Source: CAYFZO01 sp965211995 (GTDB taxonomy: Bacteria; Pseudomonadota; Gammaproteobacteria; Poriferisulfidales; Oxydemutatoraceae). From it: DNA of 64,000 bases. Below the pieces are notes generated by a model that worked only from the letters and a program-made list of their open reading frames with translations, did not search any database and was not told the DNA's origin. Each line of letters starts with the position of its first letter. Positions within the stretch are counted from its first letter, which is position 1. The stretch spans positions 1,054,001 through 1,118,000 of the forward strand of contig OZ243040.1 of assembly GCA_965211995.1 (NCBI GenBank). The letters are read 5' to 3'. A program made the translations under genes and the position numbers. Below are positions 27,093 through 35,709 of this stretch, in pieces.

Positions 27093-27262
27093 AAAATCAA
27101 ACCCGCCGGTAAAACCGTGCAATGATTCTTGCGCCGGCACGTGAAGCATTGGATTAAAATCAAACCCGCTGATACATCTTCGCAACGATTCTTTCGTTAG
27201 CGCGTGAAACACTTGCTCAAAATCAAAACCGCCGGTAACACTTCGCAACAGCGATCCCCGCT
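27093..27262 (-). repeat. 63-bp tandem repeat (21-codon period)
   Basis: Units start at 27093, 27156 and 27219 with AAAATCAAA(C/A)CCGC. The period is exactly 63, and the minus strand reads as a 21-residue repeat, GFDF-x9-ESL-x5, open from 27248 to 26976. It could be the relic of a repetitive coding region; I see no supporting start site or family. The rest of 26921-27092 shows nothing recognisable. Confidence 0.85.
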
Positions 27263-27281
27263 TATTCGCAACGCCCGAAAA

Positions 27282-27725
27282 TCAGGGGCCGGACAAAGAT
27301 TTGAGCAGCCCCAGACAGGCGTCTTCGACAAAGTCCAGCACCGTGTCGTATCCGCGCCCCCCGTCCGTGAACAGCACCTCCTCCGCGTCGAACGCGCGTG
27401 AGTATTCCATCAGCAGGCCGGCGCGCGCGCCCTGCGCCCGCACGCACAGCAAGTTGTCCTTGTCGGCGGCGAGAATCAGATCAAACCGCGCGGCGGCGGT
27501 GAACGGACACGAGCGCAGTCCCGACAGGTCATAGCCGCGCAACGCCGCCGTCGCGCACATCTTCGGGTCCGGCAGGCAACCCGGCAATGCGTGCGTGCCC
27601 GCCGAAGCCACTCGCATCGCAAGCCCCGCGTTCTCGCTCAGATAACGAAACACCGCCTCGGCCGCAATCGAGCGGCAGATATTCTGCGAGCAGACGAACA
27701 ACACGGATCGAGCGGACTTAAACAT
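27282..27725 (-). CDS. Low-molecular-weight protein-tyrosine phosphatase family protein
   Basis: 147 residues. The phosphate loop VLFVCSQNICRS has catalytic Cys12 and Arg18 (C-x5-R); the usual Gly before Asn is Gln. DLILAADKDNL and DTVLDFVEDACLGLLKSL match the fold. The general-acid region is TDGGRGYD rather than the usual Asp-Pro, so activity may be altered. It could act on phosphotyrosine or on arsenate or arginine-phosphate as some relatives do. It follows epmA on the same strand; the junction contains a 70-bp duplication of the epmA end and this gene's start. Confidence 0.86.
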   Translation of the reverse strand: MFKSARSVLFVCSQNICRSIAAEAVFRYLSENAGLAMRVASAGTHALPGCLPDPKMCATAALRGYDLSGLRSCPFTAAARFDLILAADKDNLLCVRAQGARAGLLMEYSRAFDAEEVLFTDGGRGYDTVLDFVEDACLGLLKSLSGP

Positions 27726-27808
27726 CGGCCCAGTCGAAGCGGCAGAGACTCTGCGGACAAACGAACAACACGGATCGGGTGGACTCAGGCATCGGCCCAG
27801 TCGAAAGC
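27692..27808 (-). repeat. 70-bp duplication across the epmA/phosphatase junction
   Basis: The stretch ACGAACAACACGGATCG...CGGCCCAGTCGAA occurs at about 27692-27738 and again at 27762-27808. Each copy includes the phosphatase 5' end fused to the epmA 3' end (codons for DWAD then stop). Confidence 0.9.
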
Positions 27809-28693
27809 AAGTGTCGCAGCGACGCTGTCGGCGCCGGCGATGCACATCAGCGCGCGGTCCACGCCGAGCGACGCGCCGGCGCAGTCCGGCAGGCCTCGCT
27901 CGAATGCATTGAGCAGGGCCTCGCTGACGACGCGCCTGGGTTTGCCGGCCTCGCCGCGGCGGTCGTTGTCGGCCGAGAAGCGGCGGCGGCACTCGGCGGC
28001 GTCGGTTAATTCGGTGTAGCCGTTGACCAACTCGACCGCGCCGAGATAGACCTCGAAACGCTCGGCGACGCCCTGCGTGACGCGCGCGAGCAACGCCTGA
28101 TCGGGCGGGTAGCCGCTGACGAAAGTCAGCCGGTCGCCGGGGAAGCGCGTGCGCGCGACCGTATCCATCAGAAAATCCAGCGCGGCGGCGCGGTCGCGAC
28201 AAGTGCCGAAGCCGTGCTCGCGCGCCTGCGCGATGCAGACGTCGGCGCCGGCCCGCCACGGGTCGAGCCCGAGCGCGTCGGCGAACACCTCGCGCAACGC
28301 AACGAAGTCGGAGCCGGGCAGCGGACGGCGCAGGCCGAACAAACGGTGCAGCAACTCGTCGGTCTCCCCGGTCAAGCGGCGGCAGTCCCAGCCGCAGCGG
28401 TACCATTCGAGCATCGTGAACTCCGGGTTGTGCAAAGCGCCGACTTCGTGCGCGCGGAAAACCTTGCCGATCTGATAGATGTCGCCGCTGCCCGCGACGA
28501 GCAGGCGCTTCATCGCGAACTCGGGCGAGGCGCGCAGGTAGCGGCCGTCCGCCGCGATCAATTCAACGTGCGGGTCGCTCGCGGGCGCCGACTCGAGGCA
28601 CGGGGTCTCGACCTCAAGCACGCCGCGGCGGTGGAAGAACTCCCGAATCGCCGCGAGCGCCGCGGCGCGCAACCGGAGAGATGACGATGCCAC
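27785..28693 (-). CDS. epmA: EF-P--(R)-beta-lysine ligase
   Basis: Lysyl-tRNA-synthetase paralogue without an anticodon-binding domain, 302 residues. It attaches beta-lysine to Lys34 of elongation factor P. Class II synthetase motifs: GVLEVETPCLESAPASDPH (motif 1 region), YQIGKVFRAHEVGALHNPEF (motif 2, with RAHE rather than RNEE as in LysRS) and GVDRALMCIAGAD (motif 3, GxDR). It lies 14 bases after efp and near divergent epmB, so the whole modification system except the optional hydroxylase EpmC is present. Confidence 0.95.
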   Translation of the reverse strand: MASSSLRLRAAALAAIREFFHRRGVLEVETPCLESAPASDPHVELIAADGRYLRASPEFAMKRLLVAGSGDIYQIGKVFRAHEVGALHNPEFTMLEWYRCGWDCRRLTGETDELLHRLFGLRRPLPGSDFVALREVFADALGLDPWRAGADVCIAQAREHGFGTCRDRAAALDFLMDTVARTRFPGDRLTFVSGYPPDQALLARVTQGVAERFEVYLGAVELVNGYTELTDAAECRRRFSADNDRRGEAGKPRRVVSEALLNAFERGLPDCAGASLGVDRALMCIAGADSVAATLAFDWADA

Positions 28694-28707
28694 CGGCGTC
28701 CCCCCGC

Positions 28708-29274
28708 CTACTTCACTCTGCCGATGTACTCCCCGGTGCGCGTCTTGATGCGGAGGGTTTCGCCTTGCTCGATGAACAACGGCACTTTTACGGTCGCGCC
28801 GGTTTCGAGCAGCGCCTGCTTGGTACCGCCGGTTGCGGTGTCGCCGCGCACGCCGGGGTCGGTTTCGGCGACCTTGAGTTCGACAACGTGCGGCGGCTCA
28901 ACCGCGATCGGCGCGCCGTTGTAGAGCACCGCGACGCACTTGTCCTGTTCCTTGAGCCAGTAGCGGGCGTCGCCGACAACACTCGCGGGCGCGGCGTGCT
29001 GGTCGTAGGTCGCGGGGTTCATGAAGTGCCACTCACCGCCGTCGTTGTACAGATACTGCAATTCAAGTTCCATCACGTCGGCGGCCGCGACGCTCTCACC
29101 CGACTTGTAAGTGCGGTCAACCACGCGCTGCGTCAGCAGGTTCCTGAGCTTGACGCGGTTGAACGCCTGCCCCTTGCCCGGCTTTACGAACTCGTTCTCG
29201 AGGATTGCGTGCGGTTCTCCATCCACGATGATCTTGAGACCGCCTTTGAATTCATTGGTGCTATAGTCCGGCAT
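28708..29274 (-). CDS. efp: Elongation factor P
   Basis: Translation factor that rescues ribosomes stalled at polyproline, 188 residues, three OB/KOW-type domains. The modified tip loop is NEFVKPGKGQAF, with Lys34 in the position that EpmA and EpmB modify. The C-terminal signature GATVKVPLFIEQGETLRIKT is present. First gene of efp-epmA-phosphatase. It is divergent from epmB across 59 bases that must hold both promoters. The very proline-rich large surface protein upstream (21372-26717) would be an obvious client. Confidence 0.97.
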   Translation of the reverse strand: MPDYSTNEFKGGLKIIVDGEPHAILENEFVKPGKGQAFNRVKLRNLLTQRVVDRTYKSGESVAAADVMELELQYLYNDGGEWHFMNPATYDQHAAPASVVGDARYWLKEQDKCVAVLYNGAPIAVEPPHVVELKVAETDPGVRGDTATGGTKQALLETGATVKVPLFIEQGETLRIKTRTGEYIGRVK

Positions 29275-29333
29275 CGCGCCCCGCCCCGCGGAAAATCGGT
29301 CGGCCCGGTTGGGAACCGCGCATACTACACTTG

Positions 29334-30341
29334 ATGAACGACCGCTGGCAACAAGAATTGCAAAACTCGGTCACGCGCGTCGCCGATCTTTTGCACGCGC
29401 TCGAACTCGACCCCGACGAGTTGCCGTTCGCCCGCGATATCAAAGACTTCCCGACGCGGGTGCCGCGCCCTTATCTCGCGCGCATACGCAAGCGCGACGC
29501 CGGCGACCCGCTGCTGCGCCAGGTGCTGCCGGTCGCCGACGAGACCATTCATTCCCCCGGATACGCCGTTGATCCGGTCGGCGATCTCGGCGCGCACCGC
29601 GGCGGCGGCGTCCTGCACAAATACCACGGCCGGGTGCTGCTGGTCGTCACCGGCGCCTGCGCGATCCACTGCCGCTACTGCTTCCGCCGCCACTTCCCCT
29701 ACGCCGGGCACGCGCTCGCACGCAGCCTCGACCGCGCGCTCGCCTACGTCGCGCGCGACGCGAGCGTCGAGGAAGTCATTCTGAGCGGCGGCGACCCGCT
29801 GAGCCTGAGCAACCCGCGGCTGTTTGAGTTGTGCCGGCGGATCGAAAGCATCGCCCACGTACGGCGCATCCGCATACACACCCGCCTGCCGATCGTCGTG
29901 CCGTCGCGTCTGGAAGACGAGTTATGCAACTGGCTCAACCGCCGCCCGAAACGCTACCTCGTGGTCTTCCACATCAACCATCCGGCGGAGATCGCAACCG
30001 ACGTCGAGCGCGCGGTATCACGCCTGACGGCGCCGACGCTGATGAACCAGGCGGTGCTGCTCAAAGGCGTGAACGACGACGCCCGCACCCTCGCCGACCT
30101 GAGCCGCAAGTGCTTCGGCGCGGGCATTTTGCCGTATTACCTGCACCTGCTCGACCGCGTGCGGGGCGCGGCGCATTTCGAAGTCGACGCGGCGCGCGCG
30201 CAGGCGCTGATGCGCGAACTTGCAACCCTGCTTCCGGGGTATCTCGTACCGCGGCTTGCACGCGACGACGGCGGCCCCTCAAAACAATTCCCGCTGCAAC
30301 ACGCCGGCAGTGAACGCCCGCGTCCTTCGCGCACAACTTGA
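29334..30341 (+). CDS. epmB: EF-P lysine 2,3-aminomutase (radical SAM)
   Basis: Makes (R)-beta-lysine from lysine for EF-P modification. 335 residues from ATG 29334 (a TTG one codon earlier is less likely). Radical-SAM cysteines 109, 113 and 116 in TGACAIHCRYCFRR. EVILSGGDPLSLSN and the PLP-lysine region AVLLKGVNDD match the KamA/EpmB family. The C-terminal 30 residues after GYLVPRLARDDGG are low-complexity and lie within a sequence that is then repeated twice downstream, so the original end may have been replaced or extended. Confidence 0.95.
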   Translation: MNDRWQQELQNSVTRVADLLHALELDPDELPFARDIKDFPTRVPRPYLARIRKRDAGDPLLRQVLPVADETIHSPGYAVDPVGDLGAHRGGGVLHKYHGRVLLVVTGACAIHCRYCFRRHFPYAGHALARSLDRALAYVARDASVEEVILSGGDPLSLSNPRLFELCRRIESIAHVRRIRIHTRLPIVVPSRLEDELCNWLNRRPKRYLVVFHINHPAEIATDVERAVSRLTAPTLMNQAVLLKGVNDDARTLADLSRKCFGAGILPYYLHLLDRVRGAAHFEVDAARAQALMRELATLLPGYLVPRLARDDGGPSKQFPLQHAGSERPRPSRTT

Positions 30342-30490
30342 TCCACCCGTGCCGAGGCTTGCACGCGACGACGGCGGCCCTTCAAAACAATTCCCGCTGC
30401 AACACGCCGGCAGTGAACGCCCGCGTCCTTCGCGCACAACTTGATCCACCCGTGCCGAGGCTTGCACGCGACGACGGCGGCTCTTCAAAG
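30342..30490 (+). repeat. 103-bp tandem copies of the epmB 3' end
   Basis: GGCTTGCACGCGACGACGGC occurs at 30253 (inside epmB), 30356 and 30459 (third copy partial). Copies are nearly identical, so the duplication is recent. Confidence 0.94.
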
Positions 30491-30501
30491 CAGTCCTCGG
30501 A

Positions 30502-30651
30502 TTCAAGCCTGAACACAACGTCTGCCCGTCATCCTCTTGTGCCTGTCCGCCTCATCTGTGGATTTATCTTTGACCGGGCTGTCTTGTTTGAGCCTCAGGC
30601 GATGCCGCGCAACGCTTGCCTTCTTCCTTTTACCGCACTCCGGACTGAAAG
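30502..30651 (-). repeat. Palindromic element, copy d (variant middle)
   Basis: Ends TTCAAGCCTGAA and CGCACTCCGGACTGAAAG are inverted partners. The middle matches copy a at xoxJ (minus-strand words DEADRHKRMTG) rather than the common type. Intergenic, downstream of htpX. The remaining spacer 30652-30792 shows nothing recognisable. Confidence 0.75.
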
Positions 30652-30792
30652 AAGTCCCCGCTCCCGCATCAACCGCAAGCCGTCGTCGAAAGACGCCGGC
30701 GCGACCGCCGCGAGCCTGGTCCAAACCCGCCCCCCAATGCTTGTCGGCAACGAATTGCCGGCCGGCGGGAACTTTGCGTCACTTGGCCCGGA

Positions 30793-31677
30793 TTACCTCC
30801 GCTCGAGTGCGCCGATGCGCTCGGCGAGCGGTGGATGGCTCATGAACAGGCGCTTCAGCCCCGTAGCGCCGCCGCCCCTGATGCCGAAAGCCGCGAACTG
30901 CTTCGGCAGGTCGGGGGTTTCGTGCACCGCTTGCAGGCGCTTGAGCGCGGCGATCATCCGGTCGCGTCCCGCGAGGCGCGCACCGCCCTCGTCGGCACGG
31001 AATTCACGGCGGCGTGAAAACCACATAACGATAGTCGTCGCCAGGATCGACAAGACGATCTGCGCGAGGATCGAAGTGATGAAGTAGGCCGGACCGTAGC
31101 CGTGTTGCGATCTGAACACCACGCGGCTCACGATATGGCCGATGATGCGCGACAGGAAAATCACGAACGTATTGATCACGCCCTGGATCAGGGTCAGCGT
31201 CACCATATCGCCGTTGGCGACGTGGCTGATCTCGTGGCCGAGCACCGCCTCGACCTCGCCGGGTTCCAGCGTGTGCAACAGCCCCTCGCTGACCGCGACC
31301 AGCGCCTTGTTGCGGAACATCCCGGTTGCGAACGCGTTCGGCTGCGACGACGGAAAAACCCCGACTTCGGGCCTCGCGATGCCCGCGGCTTCGGCCTGCC
31401 GTGCGACCGTATCAAGCAGCCATTTTTCCTTGCCGCCGCCCGGCCCGGCGATGACTCTGACACCCAGCGAGCGCTTCGCCATCGCCTTCGACATCGCGAG
31501 CGAAATAAAGGCGCCGGACATGCCGAACGCCGCCGAGATGATCAGCAAACCGGTCAGGTTGAGATCCGATCCGCTTCTTAAGAGCAGGTTTTCAACGCCG
31601 AACAGGCTCAGCGTAATGTTCAATACGAACAAAACCGCGAGGTTGGTCGCCATCAGCAAAGCGATCCTTGTCAACAT
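30793..31677 (-). CDS. htpX: HtpX membrane zinc protease
   Basis: Inner-membrane M48 metalloprotease that degrades damaged membrane proteins and overlaps FtsH in function. 294 residues, about four hydrophobic spans. Zinc site HEISH (His148, Glu149, His152) with the third ligand in the RRREFRADEGG segment. Start ATG 31677 has GTGGAGGATGCG just upstream. The gene's first 63 bases plus its ribosome site have been copied four times upstream, back to the parC stop, so transcription from parC would pass through four short open frames first. Confidence 0.96.
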   Translation of the reverse strand: MLTRIALLMATNLAVLFVLNITLSLFGVENLLLRSGSDLNLTGLLIISAAFGMSGAFISLAMSKAMAKRSLGVRVIAGPGGGKEKWLLDTVARQAEAAGIARPEVGVFPSSQPNAFATGMFRNKALVAVSEGLLHTLEPGEVEAVLGHEISHVANGDMVTLTLIQGVINTFVIFLSRIIGHIVSRVVFRSQHGYGPAYFITSILAQIVLSILATTIVMWFSRRREFRADEGGARLAGRDRMIAALKRLQAVHETPDLPKQFAAFGIRGGGATGLKRLFMSHPPLAERIGALERR

Positions 31678-32193
31678 AGCGCATCCTCCACTTCGAGACG
31701 GTCAATGCTGCGGCAGCTCTGAGGCAACTTGTGCCCGCGCCGCAATGTTCAATACGAACAAAACCGCGAGGTTGGTCGCCATCAGCAAAGCGATCCTTGT
31801 CAACATAGCGCGTCCTCCACTCCGAGACGGTCAACGCTGCGGCAGCCCTGAGGCATCTTGCGCCCGCGCCGCAATGTTCAACACGAACAAAACCGCGAGA
31901 TCAGTCGCCATCAGCAAAGCGATCCTCATCAGCATAGCGCGTCCTCCACTTCGAGACGGTCAACGCTGCGGCAGCCCTGAGGCAACTTGTGCCCGCGCCG
32001 CAATGTTCAACACGAACAAAACCGCGAGATCAGTCGCCATCAGCAAAGCGATCCTCATCAGCATAGCGCGTCCTCCACTTCGAGACGGTCAACGCTGCGG
32101 CAGCCCTGAGGCAACTTGTGCCCGCGCCGCAATGTTCAACACGAACAAAACCGCGAGATCAGTCGCCATCAGCAAAGCGATCCTCGTCAGCAT
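31678..32193 (-). repeat. 129-bp tandem array of parC-end/htpX-start copies containing four mini-ORFs
   Basis: Four extra units (ATGs at 32193, 32064, 31935, 31806; the fifth is the real htpX start, 31677), all exactly 129 bp apart. Each unit has a ribosome site (GTGGAGGACGCG), an ATG, the first 21 HtpX codons (MLMRIALLMATDLAVLFVLN and close variants) and a tail of about 13 codons ending AQVASGLPQR and a stop. The 34-codon frames are at 32089-32193, 31960-32064, 31831-31935 and 31702-31806. The first ATG overlaps the parC stop (ATGCTGA). Whether the peptides are made is unknown. Confidence 0.95.
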
Positions 32194-34775
32194 AGCGCGT
32201 CCTCCACTTCGAGACGGTCAACTTTGCGGCAGCCCTGAGGCAACTTGCGCCCGCGCTGCCCGCGCCGGCCGCGGTAATGCGCCAGATCGGCGAACGCGAT
32301 GCGCTTGAGGCGGCGCCCGGCATGCACGATCAGCGTCTGTCCCGGCTGCACGCAGATCGCGGCCGCAAGGCTTTCCTCGCCTGAAGCCAGGCGGCTTTTC
32401 GGTATATTGATCAACTTGTTGCCCCGCCCCTTTGACAATACCGGAATCTCCGCCAGCGGCACGACCAGCATATAGCCTGCGCTGCCGACCGCCACGGCGA
32501 GACCGGTCTTCGGGTCGCCCGCGGACGCCGCGGCGAGCGCGTGCGCGCCTTGGGGCACGCTCAACACTTGCTTGCCGGCGCGCTTGTGCGAGACGGTGTC
32601 GCCGAAACGCACCAGCAGTGCATAGCCGTGGCTGCTCGCGAGCAGATGCAAGCGGTCGCCGCCGCCGGTCATCACGCCGACGAAGTTCGTCGCTTCCGAC
32701 AATGAAAAACAACTGCTGAGCGGCTCGCCCTGCCCGCGCGGCGACGGCAGGCTGCGCGCAGGCAGGCTGTAGCAACGGCCGCGCCCGTCGAGGAAAACCG
32801 CGTCGCGGCGGTTGTCGCCGCGCGCGATCGCGAGGAAAGCGTCTTTGGTGCGGTATTCAAGCGCCGCGGCGTCAACCTCGTGCCCGCGCACCACGCGCAC
32901 CCACCCCATCCTCGACAATACGATCGAAAGATTTTCGACCGGCACCAACTGTTCATGTTTAAGTTCCTCGGCCGCGCCGCGCGCGACCAGCCGGGTGCGC
33001 CGTTCGTCGCCGCAGGCTGCGACGTCCGCCTTGAGTTCTTTTTTGACCAGGGTCTTCAGGCGCCGCGCCGACTTCAGGTACGCTTCGACGTCTTTTTTCT
33101 GCGCGCTCAGTCTCCGCTGCTCCTCGCGGATACGGATTTCCTCGAGTTTCGACAACTGGCGCAAACGGATCTCGAGGACCGCGCGCACCTGCACCTCGCT
33201 GAGCTTGAAGCGGCGCATCAACTCGGCCCCGGGGTCGTCCTCCTTGCGAATGATCGCGATCACCGCATCGAGATTGAGATACACGATCATCAGCCCGCCG
33301 AGTTCTTCGAGACGGCGGTTGATCTTAGCGAGGCGCCACGCGAGGCGGCGGCGGACCGTGTCCTTCCTGAAGTCGAGCCATTCGCCGAGCAGTGCCTTGA
33401 GCGTTTTGACCTGCGGCTTGCCGTCGTTGCCGATCACGTTGAAATTGACGCGGCGGTTGTATTCGAGGTCGGTGGTCGCGAACAGGTGCGACATCAGGCG
33501 CTCGCGGTCAACGCGCTTGCCGCGCGGCACCAGCACGAGCCTGACCGGATGCTCCTGGTCGGACTCGTCGCGCAGGTCCTCGATCCACGGCAATTTTTTG
33601 TCCCTGACCTGCGCCGCGATCTGCTCGAGCACGCGCGTCGCCGACACCTGGTACGGCAGCGAAGTGATTACGATCTCGCCCCGCTCGACAACGCAGGTCG
33701 CGCGGATGCGGATCATCCCGGCGCCGTGCTCGTAGATCCCGCGCACGTCCCCGGTGTCGCTGACAATCTCGGCGCCGCCCGGAAAATCCGGCCCGCGCAC
33801 GTCTTCAAGCAACTCGGCCAGCGTCGCTTTGGGCGAGTCGAGCAGGCGGATGCACGCCGCCGCCACTTCGCCGAGGTTGTGCGGCGGGACATCGGTCGCC
33901 ATGCCGACGGCGATGCCCGAGGTGCCGTTCAGCAACAGGTTCGGCAGCCGCGCCGGCAGGCGCACGGGCTCCTCGAGCGTGCCGTCGAAGTTCGTGCGCC
34001 AGTCGGTCGTGCCCTGATCCAACTCTTCGGTCAGCGTCTTGGCGTAGGCGCTCAGGCGCGCTTCGGTGTAGCGCATCGCCGCGAACGACTTGGGGTTGTC
34101 AATCGAGCCCCAGTTGCCCTGTCCGTCGATCAGCGGGTAGCGGTAACCGAAAGGCTGCGCCATCAGCACCATCGCCTCGTAGCAGGCGGCGTCGCCGTGC
34201 GGGTGATACTTGCCGATCACGTCGCCGACCGTGCGTGCGGACTTTTTCGGTTTGGCGCCGGCGTTGAGTCCGAGTTCGGACATCGCATAAACGATCCGCC
34301 GCTGCACCGGCTTCAGACCATCGCCGAGAGCGGGCAGCGCGCGGTCGAGCACGACGTACATCGAGTAGTCGAGGTAGGCGCGCTCGGCGAACTCGACCAG
34401 CGGAACCCGGCTGGCGGGGGCGGCGGGGACGGCTTGCCGCGGGGGCTTGCCGCCGCCTTTCTTGACCGGGGCGCCGGCTTCAAGTTTGAACGCCGGCCCG
34501 TCGTCCTCTTGCGTCCGTCCGCGGCGTCTTTTGTATTTCCCCCCACCGCCCGGGCTGCGCCCGGCCGACTTTCCCTCAAGGGGAGAGTGTTCTTCAGCGG
34601 CCTGCGCTTTTTTCTTTGGCCGCACTTCGGACTGGAAGTTGGCGGCTTCCTTTACGACAGATTTCTTTGCGCCGGCTTTAGCGGATTTTTTCTTCGCGGC
34701 CACCTTGACGGATTTTTTCTTCGCGGCTTCCTTAGCGGCTCTCCGGACGGCGCCTTTTGCAACGACTCTTGCCAC
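32187..34775 (-). CDS. parC: DNA topoisomerase IV subunit A with N-terminal basic tail and element insert
   Basis: Breakage-reunion subunit of Topo IV, which separates linked daughter chromosomes. The core starts near residue 124 (VPLVEFAERAYLDYSMYV) and carries catalytic Tyr236 (AAMRYTEAR). ParC rather than GyrA, because the C-terminus has SKGRGNKLINIP and no GyrA box. Before the core lie residues 1-44, a Lys/Ala-rich histone-H1-like tail (AAKKKSAKAGAKK), and residues 45-101, a translated palindromic element (copy e). The fluoroquinolone hotspot equal to E. coli Ser80 is Ala196 (HPHGDAACYE). GTG start, 4 bases after the HAD gene stop. The tail may be native, but without an upstream alternative the exact start is not certain; a later start inside the element is possible. 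Confidence 0.93.
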   Translation of the reverse strand: MARVVAKGAVRRAAKEAAKKKSVKVAAKKKSAKAGAKKSVVKEAANFQSEVRPKKKAQAAEEHSPLEGKSAGRSPGGGGKYKRRRGRTQEDDGPAFKLEAGAPVKKGGGKPPRQAVPAAPASRVPLVEFAERAYLDYSMYVVLDRALPALGDGLKPVQRRIVYAMSELGLNAGAKPKKSARTVGDVIGKYHPHGDAACYEAMVLMAQPFGYRYPLIDGQGNWGSIDNPKSFAAMRYTEARLSAYAKTLTEELDQGTTDWRTNFDGTLEEPVRLPARLPNLLLNGTSGIAVGMATDVPPHNLGEVAAACIRLLDSPKATLAELLEDVRGPDFPGGAEIVSDTGDVRGIYEHGAGMIRIRATCVVERGEIVITSLPYQVSATRVLEQIAAQVRDKKLPWIEDLRDESDQEHPVRLVLVPRGKRVDRERLMSHLFATTDLEYNRRVNFNVIGNDGKPQVKTLKALLGEWLDFRKDTVRRRLAWRLAKINRRLEELGGLMIVYLNLDAVIAIIRKEDDPGAELMRRFKLSEVQVRAVLEIRLRQLSKLEEIRIREEQRRLSAQKKDVEAYLKSARRLKTLVKKELKADVAACGDERRTRLVARGAAEELKHEQLVPVENLSIVLSRMGWVRVVRGHEVDAAALEYRTKDAFLAIARGDNRRDAVFLDGRGRCYSLPARSLPSPRGQGEPLSSCFSLSEATNFVGVMTGGGDRLHLLASSHGYALLVRFGDTVSHKRAGKQVLSVPQGAHALAAASAGDPKTGLAVAVGSAGYMLVVPLAEIPVLSKGRGNKLINIPKSRLASGEESLAAAICVQPGQTLIVHAGRRLKRIAFADLAHYRGRRGQRGRKLPQGCRKVDRLEVEDALC
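34479..34638 (-). repeat. Palindromic element, copy e, in frame inside parC
   Basis: Ends TTCAAGTTTGAACGCCGGC and CCGCACTTCGGACTGGAA. Centre CCGGGCTGCGCCCGG is a perfect small hairpin. On the parC strand it encodes ANFQSEVRP ... EEHSPLEGKSAGRSPGGGGK ... GRTQEDDGPAFKLEA with no stop. Confidence 0.92.
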
Positions 34776-34779
34776 CGCG

Positions 34780-35709
34780 TCACTCGCTCAAATGACCGGG
34801 CGCAGTGCCGACGCTGCTTTCGAGTTGGCGCGCGCGCCGCTCGACGATGCCGTCGGCGACGTCTCTCGCGGTGCGCATCAGCCAGCGCCAGGTCGGCGTA
34901 TCGGTGCGGTAGTCGGCCGGCCCCATCGCATCTACGCGCCGCTCCTTGTGCAGCAGGTCGTAGGCCTGGTCGTAGGCGAGTTCGGAGTGCGGATTGTGCA
35001 CCGCGTAAGTGCGTCCGCCGAGGCGCTTGACCACCGAAAACACCGGCACGTCGCTCGGCCCGTCGGCGACGTAGATCATCTGCGGGATCGGCACGCGCCG
35101 CTCGCTTTCCTCCATGCGCGCGTTCACGTCGATGCCGGGCTCGACGTTGACGCCCTTGTTGATCTCGAAAATCGCGCGCGTCTTGGTGGTGTGATCGAGC
35201 ACGTAGCCGATCGAAGACAAGCGCGTGCGCCCGTCGCCGCCCCGCTCGTCGAGCAACTCGCAGCCCCACACCCCGTCGAGATGACCGTGCAACGCGCTGC
35301 CGGCGATCATCTGCCGCAGGCCGGTGCTGACGACGTAGTGCTCGACCTTGATGTCGTGCGCTTGGTACGGCTCGCGTTCCAGCACCCGCTTCATCTCGTC
35401 GAAAAATTCCGGCAACCCCGGATAGAACTCAAGTTCGGCGCCGAGCGCGCGCAATTTGTCGTTGTTCAGCCCCTCGAAGACGCCGCGGCGCACGTAATCG
35501 AGAATATGACTCAGGTACAGCACCTCGTTGGACGTCTGATCGCAACCCTGCTCCTTGTACTTATCGGGCAGTTGATTGACTTCGTCCCAGAAAGCGCGCT
35601 CCTCAATGCCGTAGGCGGCGAACAGCGGCGCCTGCATGTGACCCGGAATCAGGGTCTTGTCAAAATCCCAGATCACCGCGACGATGTTTTGCGAAAAAAA
35701 CTGCGTCAT
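34780..35709 (-). CDS. HAD-superfamily phosphatase
   Basis: 309 residues. Motif I IWDFDKTLIPG (nucleophile Asp and Asp+2), motif II VEHYVVSTG (Ser/Thr), a basic motif III region, and motif IV YVADGPSDVPVF (acidic pair). The cap domain between motifs I and II resembles phosphoserine-phosphatase-like enzymes. Substrate unknown. It lies directly upstream of parC on the same strand. Its 5' end is duplicated upstream, together with the parE end, in a 357-bp repeat. Confidence 0.88.
   Translation of the reverse strand: MTQFFSQNIVAVIWDFDKTLIPGHMQAPLFAAYGIEERAFWDEVNQLPDKYKEQGCDQTSNEVLYLSHILDYVRRGVFEGLNNDKLRALGAELEFYPGLPEFFDEMKRVLEREPYQAHDIKVEHYVVSTGLRQMIAGSALHGHLDGVWGCELLDERGGDGRTRLSSIGYVLDHTTKTRAIFEINKGVNVEPGIDVNARMEESERRVPIPQMIYVADGPSDVPVFSVVKRLGGRTYAVHNPHSELAYDQAYDLLHKERRVDAMGPADYRTDTPTWRWLMRTARDVADGIVERRARQLESSVGTAPGHLSE

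Noticed and set aside
16785..32193. CRISPR array
   Set aside because: Tandem repeats have no unique spacers of constant size, units are copies of gene ends, and no cas genes are present.
31142..32308. Plus-strand frame encoding five 43-residue repeats
   Set aside because: It exists only because the 129-bp array has a period divisible by three and runs on into antisense htpX; no start signal.
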